A DNA stretch of 51,500 bases from Cristatella mucedo (GCA_009760855.2 WPIO01000021.1:3266001-3317500), one strand, 5' to 3'. Positions 21,745 through 33,588 are shown, counted from the first letter of the stretch. The notes: a model not told the origin generated them from the letters alone. Made by a program: numbers and translations.

Positions 21745-23655
21745 CATCAGGGAATCCATCCCTGCGATGACAACCTTCCCACTAGAATGCTGTTCCTCGG
21801 TTCCTGGCTGCGCCTCAATGTCTGCATTTAAACAGGTCACTAGTGATGTAGTCCTAAAGCTCGTATCTCAATCAAAGAAGACAACAAGTCCACTGGACCC
21901 TATTCCCACTGTCCTGCTCCTACGTTGCATTGATCTGCTGCTGCCATGCATAACCAACATCATTAATATGTCATTAGCCTCAGGTCAGGTCCCAGCACCT
22001 TTCAAAAAAGCTGTAGTCAGGCCACATCTCAAGAAAGCTACACTAGACCAAGAGAACTTAAGCAACTACCGCCCAGTCTCCCTTCTACCATTCCTATCAA
22101 AGACACTGGAACGGGTCGTGGCAGACCAGCTGAACTCGTATATCGAAACCTCACACCTTGCTAGTAAGTTCCAGTCTGGCTTTAGAGCTAATCACTCCAC
22201 AGAGTCAGCATTGCTTCGGGTATACAACGACCTACTTAGGAATGCAGACATGGGTAGAGTGTCTCTTCTTGTTTTGCTCGATCTTTCGGCAGCTTTTGAT
22301 ACCATCGATCACAAAGTACTTCTAGAGCGCCTCTCATCTCGCCTGGGCATCACTGGCACTGCTCTGCAGTGGTTCAGGTCCTATCTCAGTGGGAGACTCC
22401 AGAGTGTTGACGTGAATGGACAAAGATCATCTGAAGTACCTCTAAAATATGGAGTACCTCAGGGCTCTGTGCTAGGTCCGGTCCTTTTCACCGTTTATAC
22501 TCTCCCTCTCGCTGATGTGACTGCCAAGCACAATCTAGGCTTTCACTTCTATGCGGATGACACTCAGTTGTACCTTTGCTTTGATCCCTCCCAGCCTTCG
22601 AGCACCTCAAATTCTCTCAACTCACTTGCTGCATGCATTGATGACATCCGATCATGGATGGCAGCAAATTTTCTAAAACTAAACGATGATAAAACTAACT
22701 TACTAGTTATGGGCAAACCTAGTGTTATTCAGAAATTGGAAAGGCTGACTTTCAAAATTGGCCCTGCCAGCATATCTCCAGTTGCATCAGCTCGAAATCT
22801 AGGTGTCATATTCCAAAGCGACCTCTCGTTAGACGACCACATCAGCTCCACAAGTCAAATCAGCCTATTTTCAGCTTCATAACATTGCTAAAATTAGGGC
22901 TAGTTTAGATAAGGATACCACGTCCAAGTTGGTCCATGCATTCGTGACATCTCGTCTCGACTTCTGCAACTCACTGCTTACTGGCCTACCAGCATGTGCG
23001 ATCAGGCGCTTGCAGCTGGTGCAAAACTCTGCAGCTAGGCTTGTCTGTCGTGAGCGTCGCAGTTGCCACATTACTCCACTTCTCGCCGACCTGCACTGGT
23101 TACCAGTCAAGCAACGGATTGACTTCAAGGTTTTGTCGCTCACTTTTAGGTCTCTTCATTCTATGGCTCCAGCCTATCTTTCAGAGATACTACCCCATCA
23201 GGCAAAGCATCGTACCACTCGCTTTTCGGAATCCAACAGTCTAGAAATACCTCGTACAAACCTTAAATCCTTTGGAGACCGTGCATTTAGCTCGTATGCT
23301 CCCACAGCCTGGAACTCCCTCCCGACCTGCATCAGAACATCCCCTGACCTGACCACATTTAAAAGAAACTTAAAAACATACCTATTTAGGACAGCATTTA
23401 GTGGGTCCTTGTGATTCGTCCTCGATGTGCTTATGCGTGCTGACACTGTGCATGCTGCCACTAACCACATTTGCATGCTGACCCTGTGCATGTAACCCCT
23501 AACCATGTTATTCATTTTGTTTGTTTTTCAAGCATGATTTTACTTACTATTCTATTGCGTATCACTTTGCAGCAAATGTAAAGCGCCTAGAAAGAGATTA
23601 AGTTCTCTGAGGGCGCTTTATCAAGTGCAATATTATTATTATTATTATATTATCG
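21745..23655 (+). mobile_element. CR1/L2-like non-LTR retrotransposon, 5'-truncated, best copy
   Basis: About 1.9 kb holding the reverse transcriptase, its C-terminal domain, a ~190-bp 3' UTR and the tail. The endonuclease and any ORF1 are missing, so it is 5'-truncated. The 3' end has a conserved hairpin: outer stem AAGCGCC (23581-23587) with GGCGCTT (23612-23618), inner stem AGAGA (23593-23597) with TCTCT (23604-23608). It is followed by 'tatcaagtgcaat' and (ATT)n (about 23630-23650). Short-repeat tails rather than poly-A are typical of the CR1/L2 group. The 5' junction lies against a (CT)n tract. Confidence 0.92.
21756..23414 (+). pseudogene. Reverse transcriptase ORF of LINE (one frameshift)
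   Basis: Conserved RT blocks in order: KAVVRPHLKK and YRPVSLLPFLSKTLERV (fingers, about 22010-22120), FQSGFRANHSTESALL, motif A LLVLLDLSAAFD (about 22267-22302), YGVPQGSVLGPVLF (motif B, about 22450-22490), FYADDTQLY (motif C; YADD at 22550-22561), KTNLLVMGK (motif D) and RNLGVIFQSDLS. One extra base near 22850 shifts the frame. The C-terminal part (RLDFCNSLLTGLP, CHITPLLADLHWLPVKQRI, AYLSEIL, RAFSSYAPTAWNSLP, FKRNLKTYLFRTAF) continues in the next frame to the stop at 23412-23414. All catalytic residues are present; the single lesion suggests a fairly recent insertion. In life it copies the element's RNA at a nicked target site. Confidence 0.9.
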
Positions 23656-23767
23656 GCTTGCAAGGGACCGTTGTATGTATTTTTATTGTAGCCATAAAAT
23701 ACACGTTGACAGCTTCTCACATGACAAAGACCTCCGAAACCTGAGGCTTAAACAAAAGACATTTAAA

Positions 23768-23930
<163 letters not shown>

Positions 23931-23931
23931 G

Positions 23932-24997
23932 TCTTGGTAGTGATTAGTACTCTGAGCCAGAGCTCGAGGAACGCACGACGGCTCCCGCCGGCTGTTGCTC
24001 TCCGCTGCAAGAGCGTCGCCCGCACCGCCATCCGTCGAAGGGACGACTCCGGCGCGCGCGCGCGCCGACCGAGAGAGCGCCGCCGCCGGAGCTCAAGAGT
24101 GACTCGTGCATCGCTCTGCACTGCGTTGCTCAGACCGCGAGCCACCATAGACTTCCATCGTTCAGCCCGTACGAGAAAACACGAGTTTGTCGCGGCGGCT
24201 ACCAGAACGGCCCCAGAGGTTGTGGCTCATTACCGCGCGCTGCACTCTTTCTTAACCGCGCTCGAAGAGGATTATCGCTGCACAATTCTTAGAGCGCGTA
24301 GAAAATCGGTATCTATTCGTACAGTTTCGCCTATTGGATAAAAGTGACGCACGCTTCTACGGGAAAACCGTTCTTTTCCGAAGGAACGTTGACGCTTCCG
24401 GCGACAATAATTGGGAAGCCTCGCGGCGGCATTGACTTGTAAGGCGGCAGCCTTCGACGTCTACGATCACGATACGCGTCCGCTGACCTGCGCGGGTCTG
24501 TATATTGCAGCAAATCGTACTGGCTGCAAGCGCTATCAAACGGTAAGCATGAGCGCCCAGCGCGCCTCTTAAATAATTCATCGAGCCTTCGCAGGTGAGC
24601 GCCGACGCCGCCCGGCGAGAGGCGAACGCCGCCCGGCGAGGTGAGCGCCGCCTGGAGAGTGACGAGCGCCACCTGGAGGGCGACGAGCGCCACCTGGAGG
24701 GCGATGAGCGCCACCTGGAGGGCGACGAGCGCCACCTGGAGGGCGACGAGCGACACCTGGAGAGCGACGACCTGCGATAATTGCCTACGCGTGGAAGCTC
24801 GCGAATCTAGGCTGACTTGGTGCTTGCTGCCGAGTGAATAAATTCCGGTTTCTCGTAATGAGTGCATGTCCGGCAACCGGTAAGCTTACCATTCAATTTC
24901 CGGAGTACTTCAAAGCGTTCTTGCCTTCAAAGCCGTTACGAACCCGTCGCCTGCGTATCGTTGCACTGCGGCCCGAGCTAACGCCGGGCTGACACCA
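23932..24997 (+). mobile_element. Candidate LTR of a Gypsy-type retrotransposon
   Basis: A GC-rich block with its right end at 'gacacca' (24991-24997). A primer-binding-site-like 'cggcgcccaactgagcgac' follows within a few bases (25001-25019), similar to the GGCGCCCAAC core used by many Gypsy-type elements. AATAAA lies at about 24837-24842, placed as expected for R/U5. A 21-bp tandem repeat (24661-24765) would fall in U3. The left boundary is not defined and no second LTR occurs in the window, so it may be a partial element. Sequence turns A/T-rich right after the binding site. Confidence 0.4.
24594..24775 (+). repeat. 21-bp minisatellite (DERHLEG-type codon repeat)
   Basis: Five near-identical 21-bp units of 'gacgagcgccacctggaggg' type start at 24661, 24682, 24703, 24724 and 24745; diverged units precede them from 24594. 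Because 21 is divisible by three, all frames remain open: DERHLEG on plus, VALQVAL-like on minus. I think it is a minisatellite, possibly in LTR U3, rather than a gene. Confidence 0.85.
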
Positions 24998-24999
24998 GA

Positions 25000-25670
25000 T
25001 CGGCGCCCAACTGAGCGACGTTGTTAGCTCACACTTTGCACTGGCTGATTGGGCGTCTGTAATTATAACAAGGATCCTATACCTGCAGATTTATTTCTAA
25101 AATTTGTTCTATATCCTGATAAACCAGACTGGCCTAACGATACTAACCTTACAAAGTCGTCTGGTGATGCTGGTAGTCAGCCACGTCATGCAGTTGATTC
25201 TTAGCCTGACGCCGCAGCGCTGTGAGCAGTACAAATCCAAAGGGCTGCAATAGTTCCTCATTAAGTTTTCAAAACTTCGCCTTACCTTTGATGACTTGCA
25301 GTTTTCGCAGACGGTTATTGTGAATGCTGTGGGCGCTGACAGTCAATGACAACTACTATTTCCTAGCTAGAGAACAATTAAAATAAGGAAGAAGCTTCAA
25401 TAATACCTCTGACACGCAATGCTGAAGCTGTTCTAATTCAATTGAACGCACTATGAAGAAGAAAGAGTATCTTTCCTGTCAGCTGATAGGACACTAGGCA
25501 AATAATTGCAAACTTTCGTTTACACTAGGTAATGCCCACTCAAGATCAAAGTTTTGCTCATCCAGGAAACGTGAACATCTTGATTATAAGCTTGCTGATA
25601 AGCCCGGCACGGTTCCAATGGTGAAGAAGATTATCCTCTGGCTGAACGACATTTAAAATGAAGGGATAAA
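25000..25670 (+). pseudogene. Decayed gag-like region after the primer-binding-site-like sequence
   Basis: Weak evidence. Immediately 3' of the candidate LTR there is sequence with many stops. It reads PIPADLFLKFVLYPDKPDW near 25077-25134. Around 25470-25515 a C-x4-H-x4-C string (CQLIGH, a stop, ANNC) resembles a retroelement zinc knuckle whose first Cys is lost. No protease, RT or integrase was found downstream. It is clearly non-functional; whether it is really gag is uncertain. Confidence 0.25.
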
Positions 25671-27740
25671 CGCTATTCTGTTGCTCACAATATTTGCCTC
25701 GTCTGTATAATTAGTACTTGAAAAGTGGTTAAGCATGCCGCAATTTTCCGTACTATTATCATCAATCAGTTGACATGCTTACTTCCGGTGCATGCACAGT
25801 GACGAGAAAGAGATTGGTTACTAGACGGCTTTACTTTAGTCTTATTATCTACCGCTATAATGAGGTAGGTTTGCTAGATAGTTATCGGTGGTTCCTGACG
25901 TCACATCTACGCAAAGGCTGTGATTGGATATTTATCGTCAAGCAAGGATGGTACAGCTACATTTAATGTAAAAAAGGGGAATAATGTGCTAACATGCACA
26001 TTTAGCTGCAACGTGCACTTTAATATAGTTTAAATGGAGCATTGAAATGCTTAAAAATTGACAGGACTATTTACTAAATAAGGTTTTGCAAAGGATGGCC
26101 ATAGAGTTCCAGCAGCTTTCGCTCTCTTCGCTGCGACCGCCTTTGCTGTCGCCCGAGTTGGCCGCTGGCGCTTCCGGTGCTACCCAGCCTCCGCTTCCGG
26201 TGCTACCCAGCCTCCGCTTCCGGTGCTACCCAGCCTCCGCTTGGCTCAGCTGATTTAGCACATTGGATAGCTGTCAAACTGAGCGTGACAGACCGAAATT
26301 CGAGCTGCACCTGCTCTTGACAAGCGATGGATATGCGTACTCTTCGCGGGGCAGCTGTCTTTGCCGCCGTTGTGGACCGCTGAGTTTTCAATGTAATGAA
26401 TTTTGAACACGAAGAAGAAAAGCGAGCAGAGTATTAGCTCTGCTACCTATCGGAGACAGCAATAAGAAAAACATGCAAACGAGGCAGCAGCGCAGTGCCG
26501 CGCTGCCGAAACTCAATGGAAGCGTTTCAAACGATAAAGTCTTCAACAGCAGAAAATGAAGAAGACGCCCAGGAGTTTTGTGGTGTGAAAGCTAAGTGAA
26601 TGCCTTTAACTTATGAGAAGGTCAAGAACAGAAAGAGACCGAAGGCGAGATTCGAGCACTTCATGACCCAGGTCGCGGTATGAAGTCCTTTTCCGACAGT
26701 TGGCAGGGCTCACCAGCTAGGCTGGACTTACCACTAGGTCAGTGGACACGCAGGCCCACGTTGTAGTGCAACAGCAAGATTTTCCGTGATTGTTCACATG
26801 CATAAGCTAGTTATTGCTTTAGTTATTGCACAAGTATAATCAGCTGCGTAGCAAGCCTTGCGTCTTTCGGCACCTGGTCGCTCTTTAAAAGTTTTAAATA
26901 ATATTTTATTTGGATGTCCTGCTAGCTCCACACTCACACTAGCTCTCACTGCCGTGAGCCGAAAGCCGAGTTGTCCCTCGAGTATGAATGCTTAGATGTG
27001 GGTTCGTGATTTATAGCGATGAAGTCGCCAAGTGTGAAAGCATCGGTAGACCACGTTTTGTCTATAGACAGCCAAATGACATCAAGTGACATCGGTGAAA
27101 CCAGGCAAGTCGTGCTAAAATCAAGGCTTACAGCCTACGCTCGCTAAGAGGCAAGAATCTTCGGAGGTTTTGCATGCTTTTAGTGCACCGCTTATGCACC
27201 GTGCAAGGCGGGCTCGTTGTCGTGCGAGCAGAACGCCGAAGCAAGCTATCAGCAAGTACACGTAGCGTGCGTGGGAGTGCGTTGGAAAAGTTTGCTTGAG
27301 GCCAAAGGTTGGAGAAATCCTGCCCAAAGTTTTCCTGTGCAGCTCTATTTCGGAGTCGTGGCTACGCCGCTAGATCCATGTTGACTCACGTTTGCAGTTC
27401 CAATTCTCTTGATCCTCCTATTTGGCACACAAATGTTTGTGTTCTGCAACTGCCTATTTCCATTCGTTACTCTTTGCACACCTCGCAACGCGTGTTGAAT
27501 GCTAGCCGGTCTTAGTCGGCCTTAGATCGTGATTCTGACAACCGATTTGATTGGCTTTTAGGATGTTATCACAATGATAGATCGCGCTAGTCATTATCCG
27601 TGGCCTTGATAATTGATCTGCCATATATTGGTATGATAATCTTATTCAGATACCGGAGCAGATGGTCTCGTGGTGGTTTCGATGCTTCAAATGATACGTA
27701 AGGTGCGACCAGTGTCCTAAGTGCATTAATAGCGATTACA
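25671..27740. other. Unassigned, mostly A/T-rich
   Basis: No exon recognised. A tRNA-like stretch near 26236-26310 (A-box-like 'tagcacattgg', B-box-like 'aattcgagctg') may be an old SINE but does not fold as a tRNA. Confidence 0.3.
26169..26237 (+). repeat. Three exact 23-bp tandem units
   Basis: The unit starts 'cgcttccggtgctacccagc' and occurs at 26169-26191, 26192-26214 and 26215-26237 without a mismatch. Perfect identity implies recent duplication. Confidence 0.95.
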
Positions 27741-27744
27741 ATGA

Positions 27745-29262
27745 TAACAAGTTTCCAAAGCGCCCTAAGAGTGCTAAATATCGTGCTAGGCATGTTCGCA
27801 AGGCAGCATATCTATGAATGGGAAGGAAACATGAAAAATATCAGCAAGCGTAATCGCACGAAGGACAATTAGCACGGATATAGCAAATGCTGTGTGGAAA
27901 GGCAGCTTTTTAGTTTCTTCTTGAATGTCATTTTTAAAGTCAGGGGATGTCATTACTTTAGTCTTGAGTGATATCCACGCTTTGTAAGCTTGCAAACTGA
28001 AGGCATGGGCTAAACAAGGATTTTAGGTTGGTTAGAAGCACAGCTAAAATACTTTCGTCAGAAGAGTGACTCGTGCGTTGTGAAGCCCTCGAATCTTTTG
28101 CAATATTACATGGCCGAAAAAAAGATTACCCTGGAATTGATGTGGTGATCTAGTGAAAGATCGACTTTGAAAACGGCAACCCAATTCCATGCAGAGGCCG
28201 CAGTAGATGCTGGCTGAACCAATAAGGAGGGCTGTTTTTAATTTCTGAGTGCCACTAGTTTGCTCTTAAGTAGTGGTTTGCTCATAACTAGTAATCTGGT
28301 TAATATTGTCTTTACAATTGAGAAAGCTTGCTGTAATGCCAATGCGAACGTTAGCTATACAAGCTGCAACAAAATTCAGGGAGGTGGAGATGCTGGAAGG
28401 CCGGGTACAACAATCACCGGTACAGCTGTGTCATGTGCATAAAAATGAAAGCCTGTGCTGTGTTTGGTGACTGCATCGTATTGAGGGAGGGTATAAATTA
28501 AGAAAAGAAGTCGACCACGTGCAAATCTCTGGGTACCTTATATTTGAAAGGCTACCCGGATGACCGTTGCCCGTCCACATTATTCCACTGATATCTCGCT
28601 CTGAGATAGGACCTAAAAGATCGAAATCAGGGCCGAGGGTGATTGTAGGGAACACGGCAAGCAAATAATAAAATATTATAGCGCACAGTCGTACTGTTTT
28701 TTTGACATGAGCTCGGCTGCTTTTCATCGCATAATAGTACGGCAGAATTCCGATGTTGGTGATGGTCGGGACTATATCGTCCTCGACGTACAACACAGTG
28801 GCACCGTCGGCCTCTTGCTACTGCACCGGCCCGAACTAGGGGGCGGCCCAGATCGCTGTGCCTCCTCTAGGGAGGGGGTTTTGCCTCTCATGCCCACCCA
28901 CTGGCTCCACCACTGATTGCACGGCAGTGCCATTGATGTCCACTTAAGATGATAAGATGAAGGAATTGGTGATCAAACGCTGCCGAGAAATCCAGCAGAA
29001 CTAAAAGAAAGATTTACCCAAGTCATCGCTGCCAAGTTCGTTTTACATCTTCAATAGTGCTGAACCTTAACAGTGATTAGCTCTAAAACTTGACTATAAA
29101 TTACTTGCTAGGTTTGAAGTTTTGATATATGAACCTAGCTTGTCCGTCATTACTCTTTCTAGTGTCTTTGAAAGGAACGGAAATAGGGAGACTATGCGAA
29201 TTTCTCCCGATCTAGTGCCGACTTCTTAATAAGTCGCCTGATAACAGCTTCTTACGTGGATT
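27745..29262 (-). mobile_element. Old LINE copy (RT to 3' end) with internal insertion
   Basis: On the minus strand the RT blocks occur in order: AVIRRLIKK (29262 downward), PFLSKTLERV-like (about 29180), SFRANH (about 29085), LLVLLDFSAAFD (28990-29020), then FRSYLRAR and a VDGQRSS-like stretch (about 28550-28620). Next comes FYAHDT (about 28440; the YADD equivalent with the first Asp changed to His), a SDLSLDDH-like match (28140-28180) and the C-terminal part near 27900-28030. A degraded 3' hairpin ('aaagcgccctaagagtgct') is near 27760-27780. About 290 bp of foreign sequence (28615-28908) interrupt it between motif A and FRSYL. Many stops; long dead. Confidence 0.7.
28615..28908. mobile_element. 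Insertion of about 290 bp inside the LINE, unidentified
   Basis: Comparison with the 21.7-kb LINE shows colinear similarity on either side and none within. The right end reads 'cccactggctccaccactga'; a related 'ctggctctgccactga' closes the segment 43537-43679, so both may be the same repeat. No terminal repeats or target duplication were found. Confidence 0.4.
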
Positions 29263-29279
29263 CAAGGAAAAACTGACAT

Positions 29280-29940
29280 TAGAGATTTCTTTAGATAATG
29301 ATACCACAGCCGAGCTGATCGATGAATTTGTGACATCTCTTCTAGACATCTGTAGCTTACTAGTATTAGGTCACATGCCTGTGAAATAAGACCCATACAG
29401 TTGGTGTACGAATCGGCAGCAAAGCTTGCCTGTCGTAAACGTCGCGACTGTCACATTATACATCTCACCGAGCTGCGCTCGCTTCTCAAGCAGCGTATAG
29501 ACTTCAAGTTTCAGTCACTCGCGTTTAGGCATCTTTATTTTCTTGGTCCGACCTGCCTATCTGAACTACTCCTCAATTAAGCTAGGCATCATACTACCCG
29601 CTCTTCTGACTCTCAAGTCGTTGAGCTATGTCTCTAATCAACCTCAAATCCTTTGCAGGCCGTGCCTTCAGCTCGTATGCTCCCAAAGTCCGAGACTCGT
29701 CTCTAATTGACGTCACGATATGCTCTGATTTGTCTAAATTATACAAAATACTCATTTGTTCCTCACAGCATTTTCGAGGTCCGCGTGAATTGTCCTACGT
29801 GAGCTCATGCGTCCGGAAACGGTAGAAGTTATCCCTAAGCTATCGAATGCTTTTTTCCAGCATATTTAAAGCTCGGAGAGCCATTTGGATTCATAAAGAG
29901 CTCTACAAATATCTTTTGAATTTGTTATCCTTATTATAAA
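29280..29940 (+). mobile_element. Old LINE copy, RT C-terminal part and 3' UTR
   Basis: Diverged match to 22890-23640: 'gataatgataccacagcc', a FVTS-L-DIC stretch, CHIIHLTEL (about 29450), LKQRIDFKF, YLSELL, then LKSFAGRAFSSYAPKVRDS (29640-29700) and a degraded 3' end near 29860-29940. It lies head to head with the minus-strand copy ending at 29262. Confidence 0.7.
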
Positions 29941-30109
29941 GACTCAGCCTATGTCTGCACGCGGAATATTTTGCAGAGCAAGGGTTCTTGTTTCACTAAC
30001 AAGTTGCAGTCTTTCTTGCCGAATCGCTGCTCAGTCTCTAAATAGATTTACTTGACGATACGATATTTGCTCAACAAGGCTGAGTGAGCTCACTCCCCCT
30101 AAAATAACC

Positions 30110-31240
30110 TTGTCGCTGATAAATTTTCAGCATTATTCCTTAAAACACTTTAGATATTTGTGCCTCGTTAACTCCAACTCCCCCAAAGGCACTTCCCTTA
30201 AACAGTTCTCCAAGATTTCCGCAGATGAAGTGCGTACCATAATTAAGATATTAAAAATGAACTTTTCACCTGCAAGCCATTTATTATCCTCACCTCAATT
30301 TTCAATGGCGGACCAGCATAGCTGAGCCGTAGGTCGGGACTTTACTGCTTCGCTGGGCTAAGGAGATTGTTCCGAAGCCATTCAAATCGACAATCATTCG
30401 ACAGGTACTTAAAAAGCCTGGATTGGATACTGAGGTCCTAGCAAATTATAGCTCTCAATCTCCCCCTTGTTCCTCCTTTAACTGAGATTCTCAAAAAGAC
30501 ACTCGCAAAGCAGCTTGTGAAGCAAATGTGAAAAATAATTTATTGGCGAAATTACTGTCGGGATTCAAGCAACACCATCCCGTTGAAACGGCTCCGTTCC
30601 ACGTGAACAACGACATGACGTATAGCAGTGATCGTGGCACAACTACCGCCGTGGTTCTGCTCAATCTGTGGGCTCAGCAGTCAACGCTATTGATTATAGC
30701 ATTCAACTTGAACAGCGGAGAAAAATGGCTGATGAGCCTCTGGCAAGATTGAAATCGTACCGTATCGTATCGATCGTGTCCACTGCGTATCGCGTGCCGT
30801 CCAAGTCTCATCCAACAGACCAGTCGCATGTGGACTTTCACTGAGGAGGTCTTGTTTTGGCTTTTTGATGTTCTCTATTTATACAGAGCCTCCCGGAAGG
30901 TTAAGCTGGCCCAAGGCATCGGCTAGCACTTCTATGCCGACCAAAACCCAACTTTACCTGTCACTAAAACCACGAGAATCAGTTGCAGCGGTTGATGAAC
31001 TGAATGCTTATCCGTCAGAAACTTGATCCAATATATCGGCCAAGTTCCTCTTGCATAGCGATGATAAGACCGAAATCCTATTCATAGGATACCCTTAATG
31101 TACGGGTGGAACAGGCCTTGACCTTGCTGCTCTAGCTGACGGTTCCGTACGGCGACCGCCTTAGAGTACTTGTAATTTAGGTTTCCTCTTTGACGCCTGC
31201 TGCTCGTTTTAATGTTGCATCCAAAATACCGCCTCCGCAG
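30110..31240 (+). mobile_element. Old LINE copy, RT remnant
   Basis: RT landmarks in order across shifted frames: LKQFSKISADEVRTIIK (about 30200-30250), PKPFKSTIIRQVLKKPG (30373-30422), LAKLLSGFKQHHPVETA (30540-30595), VVLLN (motif A relic, about 30650), FYAD (30930-30941, motif C relic), LLHSDDKTEILFIG (31050-31090) and NLGFLFDA (about 31170-31198). Stops are frequent. It is related to, but more diverged than, the 21.7-kb copy. Confidence 0.65.
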
Positions 31241-31439
31241 CTAGTGATCGCCTTCGATCACTTTGCGGTATCAGAAACTACTGTACGCGGTGATCGTGTT
31301 GAAATCTTATTAGATCCATGGTTCTATCAAGATTGGACCACTCAAATTCAATTTTGGAACGGCTGGAAAAAAGCCGCTACATATGGTTATAAATATGGCA
31401 GCAAGTTTTGTGAACAAAACTAGCGTAAGAAAAAAGGTT

Positions 31440-31600
31440 AGCTTATTTAACAGCCTCATTTGTATAGCGGCAGATGAGCCTTGACGGCTGTCACCACCGT
31501 TTGCAGTTGTTATTAAAGGATCGCTCACCGAAGGACTCAAACCACAACCTACTTGGGTCGTGAAGAGCGAGCATCTTACCCCTGGGCTAAGACCCAGGGA
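31440..31600 (-). mobile_element. tRNA-derived SINE, family 2 (copy d)
   Basis: On the minus strand: A box 'cttagcccaggggtaagatg', B-box region 'ggtttgagtcc', body 'aactgcaaacggtgg', 'gccgtcaaggct' and the tail 'aaatgaggctgttaaataag'. One of the best family members. Confidence 0.8.
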
Positions 31601-33290
31601 CGAAGTTCACAGTTATATCGTAGAGAGTGTCTCCGACAGCTACGGAGGGTTACACGGTTTCCAAAACCAGCCATGACGTACGAAGACTTTAGCTCGGTGA
31701 CCCAGAGCGTCTCTCAAATGCCCGAATGACTCGAGGTCTGGAGCGAAACTTTTGCCTACTCCAAGCCATGGGTACCGCTGACTGAATGCTACAAGGCTTC
31801 GGCTTTCGTGCCACCATATTTCGCTTGATTCGCCCATAATTCGCTTGCCGCCATATTTCACTTGGTTCCTATCCGTGATAGTTTGGAAATCGCGAATAAA
31901 AAGTATCTCAACTGTGATAATCTGCCAAATGTTCCCCGTCGCCGTTTCACTATCCTAGCCGAAGTACTGAACCAGTTTAGCCTCCTCTTATCCCCGTTGG
32001 CGACAAAGCTTTTGCTTTGCAGAGCCAAGACTGTGTGTCACTTCCGCGTATCTTCCGCTACGACCATCCACTCTTTTGCTACCGACCGTGGGACACCCAA
32101 TCCATCATTCCAGCCATCCTGAGATAATATTTCCATGCTAACTTCCTCTAGTGCTCTACTGACTCGGCTACGCCTCGAGATTTCTCTTCGGTGAAGTCTC
32201 CTCGGTGAAGTCTTCTGCTTCCGCATACGCACCAAAGCCCGCCTATGCTTTGAGTGACCTGTAGAAAGCTACAGTGTAACATGCACTCGGTCTTTGTGGC
32301 TTCGTGGAGGTAAAGACGGAGATACAGGCATACATACAAGTACACTTGTAAGGCTGTAGTTCACTTCATTAACCTACGAACCAACAGGTTCTAGATTGGC
32401 CCAGACCAGTGATATCATGTAATAGTTTCATGCGTAAGATAAGAAAGTACGGATAAGAAAGGGCAATAGCGTACCCAGATATGTATCTTTATGAGTTCAC
32501 CACAATAAAGCCGTAATGATTGTTAGAACTAGTAGAAAGCACTGGAAACGCCCACGGAAGCAATGAATTTTTAGTGAGTGAAGGCACTATTTATGTTGAT
32601 GAATACGTGAAATTATAAAAAAGGTCACTCTACACAAAAAAGAATGCTCATTAGATCACGAATATTCACACGTGGAGGGTAATGACCCTGTAGTCTATTA
32701 CCACTACCAATTCTCAAAACTGAGACTGTTGCACGGGCTTTATCATTCGGAATATCGTCGTAAGTTTGATTATTGGTGCGCAGGTACTTCACATTAATTG
32801 CGGTCAGCTTGCTTCGGCTCAGGCATCTCTACAAAATCATATTATTTGTGGTAATGTATCTACCATGTGCAAAGTCTGTTTAGTCTCAGTTTTCCTTTTC
32901 ATAGTTAGCTTAGATGCTCGCTACTGCACTGCTCCAGATCACAGTATGCACGGTGGAGTTCTCGATTTATCGCAATTGTCGGGACCTTGATTCACATTTA
33001 AAATGTCCATTTATTAATTAGACAGGCTATACAAAAGCAACCGATTAGAATTGAAGGGGGAAGTTGCTTAAGTGGTTCTCGGTCTTGCACTGATTTCAAT
33101 GTAAAGTAAATAGGGAACCTTGGAAATCAAGGAGCTCTGAATAAGATATAATTTGGGCGCGTTTTCTATATGGGTAAATACCAAAGCCATACAAATCAGA
33201 ACAGACGCGTCGCCTATCAAGATTGCGCTTATACTCAAAATTCAACTGAGATGTATTCGAAAGAAGGCCAATTGTTTTTTACATTGATAA
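31601..33290. other. Unassigned stretch
   Basis: No exon or repeat family recognised; base composition is moderately A/T-rich. Confidence 0.3.
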
Positions 33291-33292
33291 GA

Positions 33293-33491
33293 AGAGAGAG
33301 GGGAGAGAGAGAGAGAGAGAGAAATATTTAAGCAGATAGACAGATAGGTAGATGGACAGACGGACGGACGGACAGACAGATAGGTGTCTAGTACATATTA
33401 CGTATAAAGAGCGACAACCAGACTTGAAGGGTGAGAAATGTAGTAGACAAAAATAGAGGAGAGAAAGAAAGGAGAAATGAGAGATAGAGCG

Positions 33492-33556
<65 letters not shown>

Positions 33557-33588
33557 GAAGAAACCCAAAACACAGCAAGATAGAGAGA

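Noticed and set aside
28917-29940. Twin-priming (5' inversion) of a single LINE insertion
   Set aside because: The minus-strand part is not just an inverted 5' segment: it continues through motif C, the C-terminal domain and a degraded 3' end to about 27745, so two separate copies are more likely.
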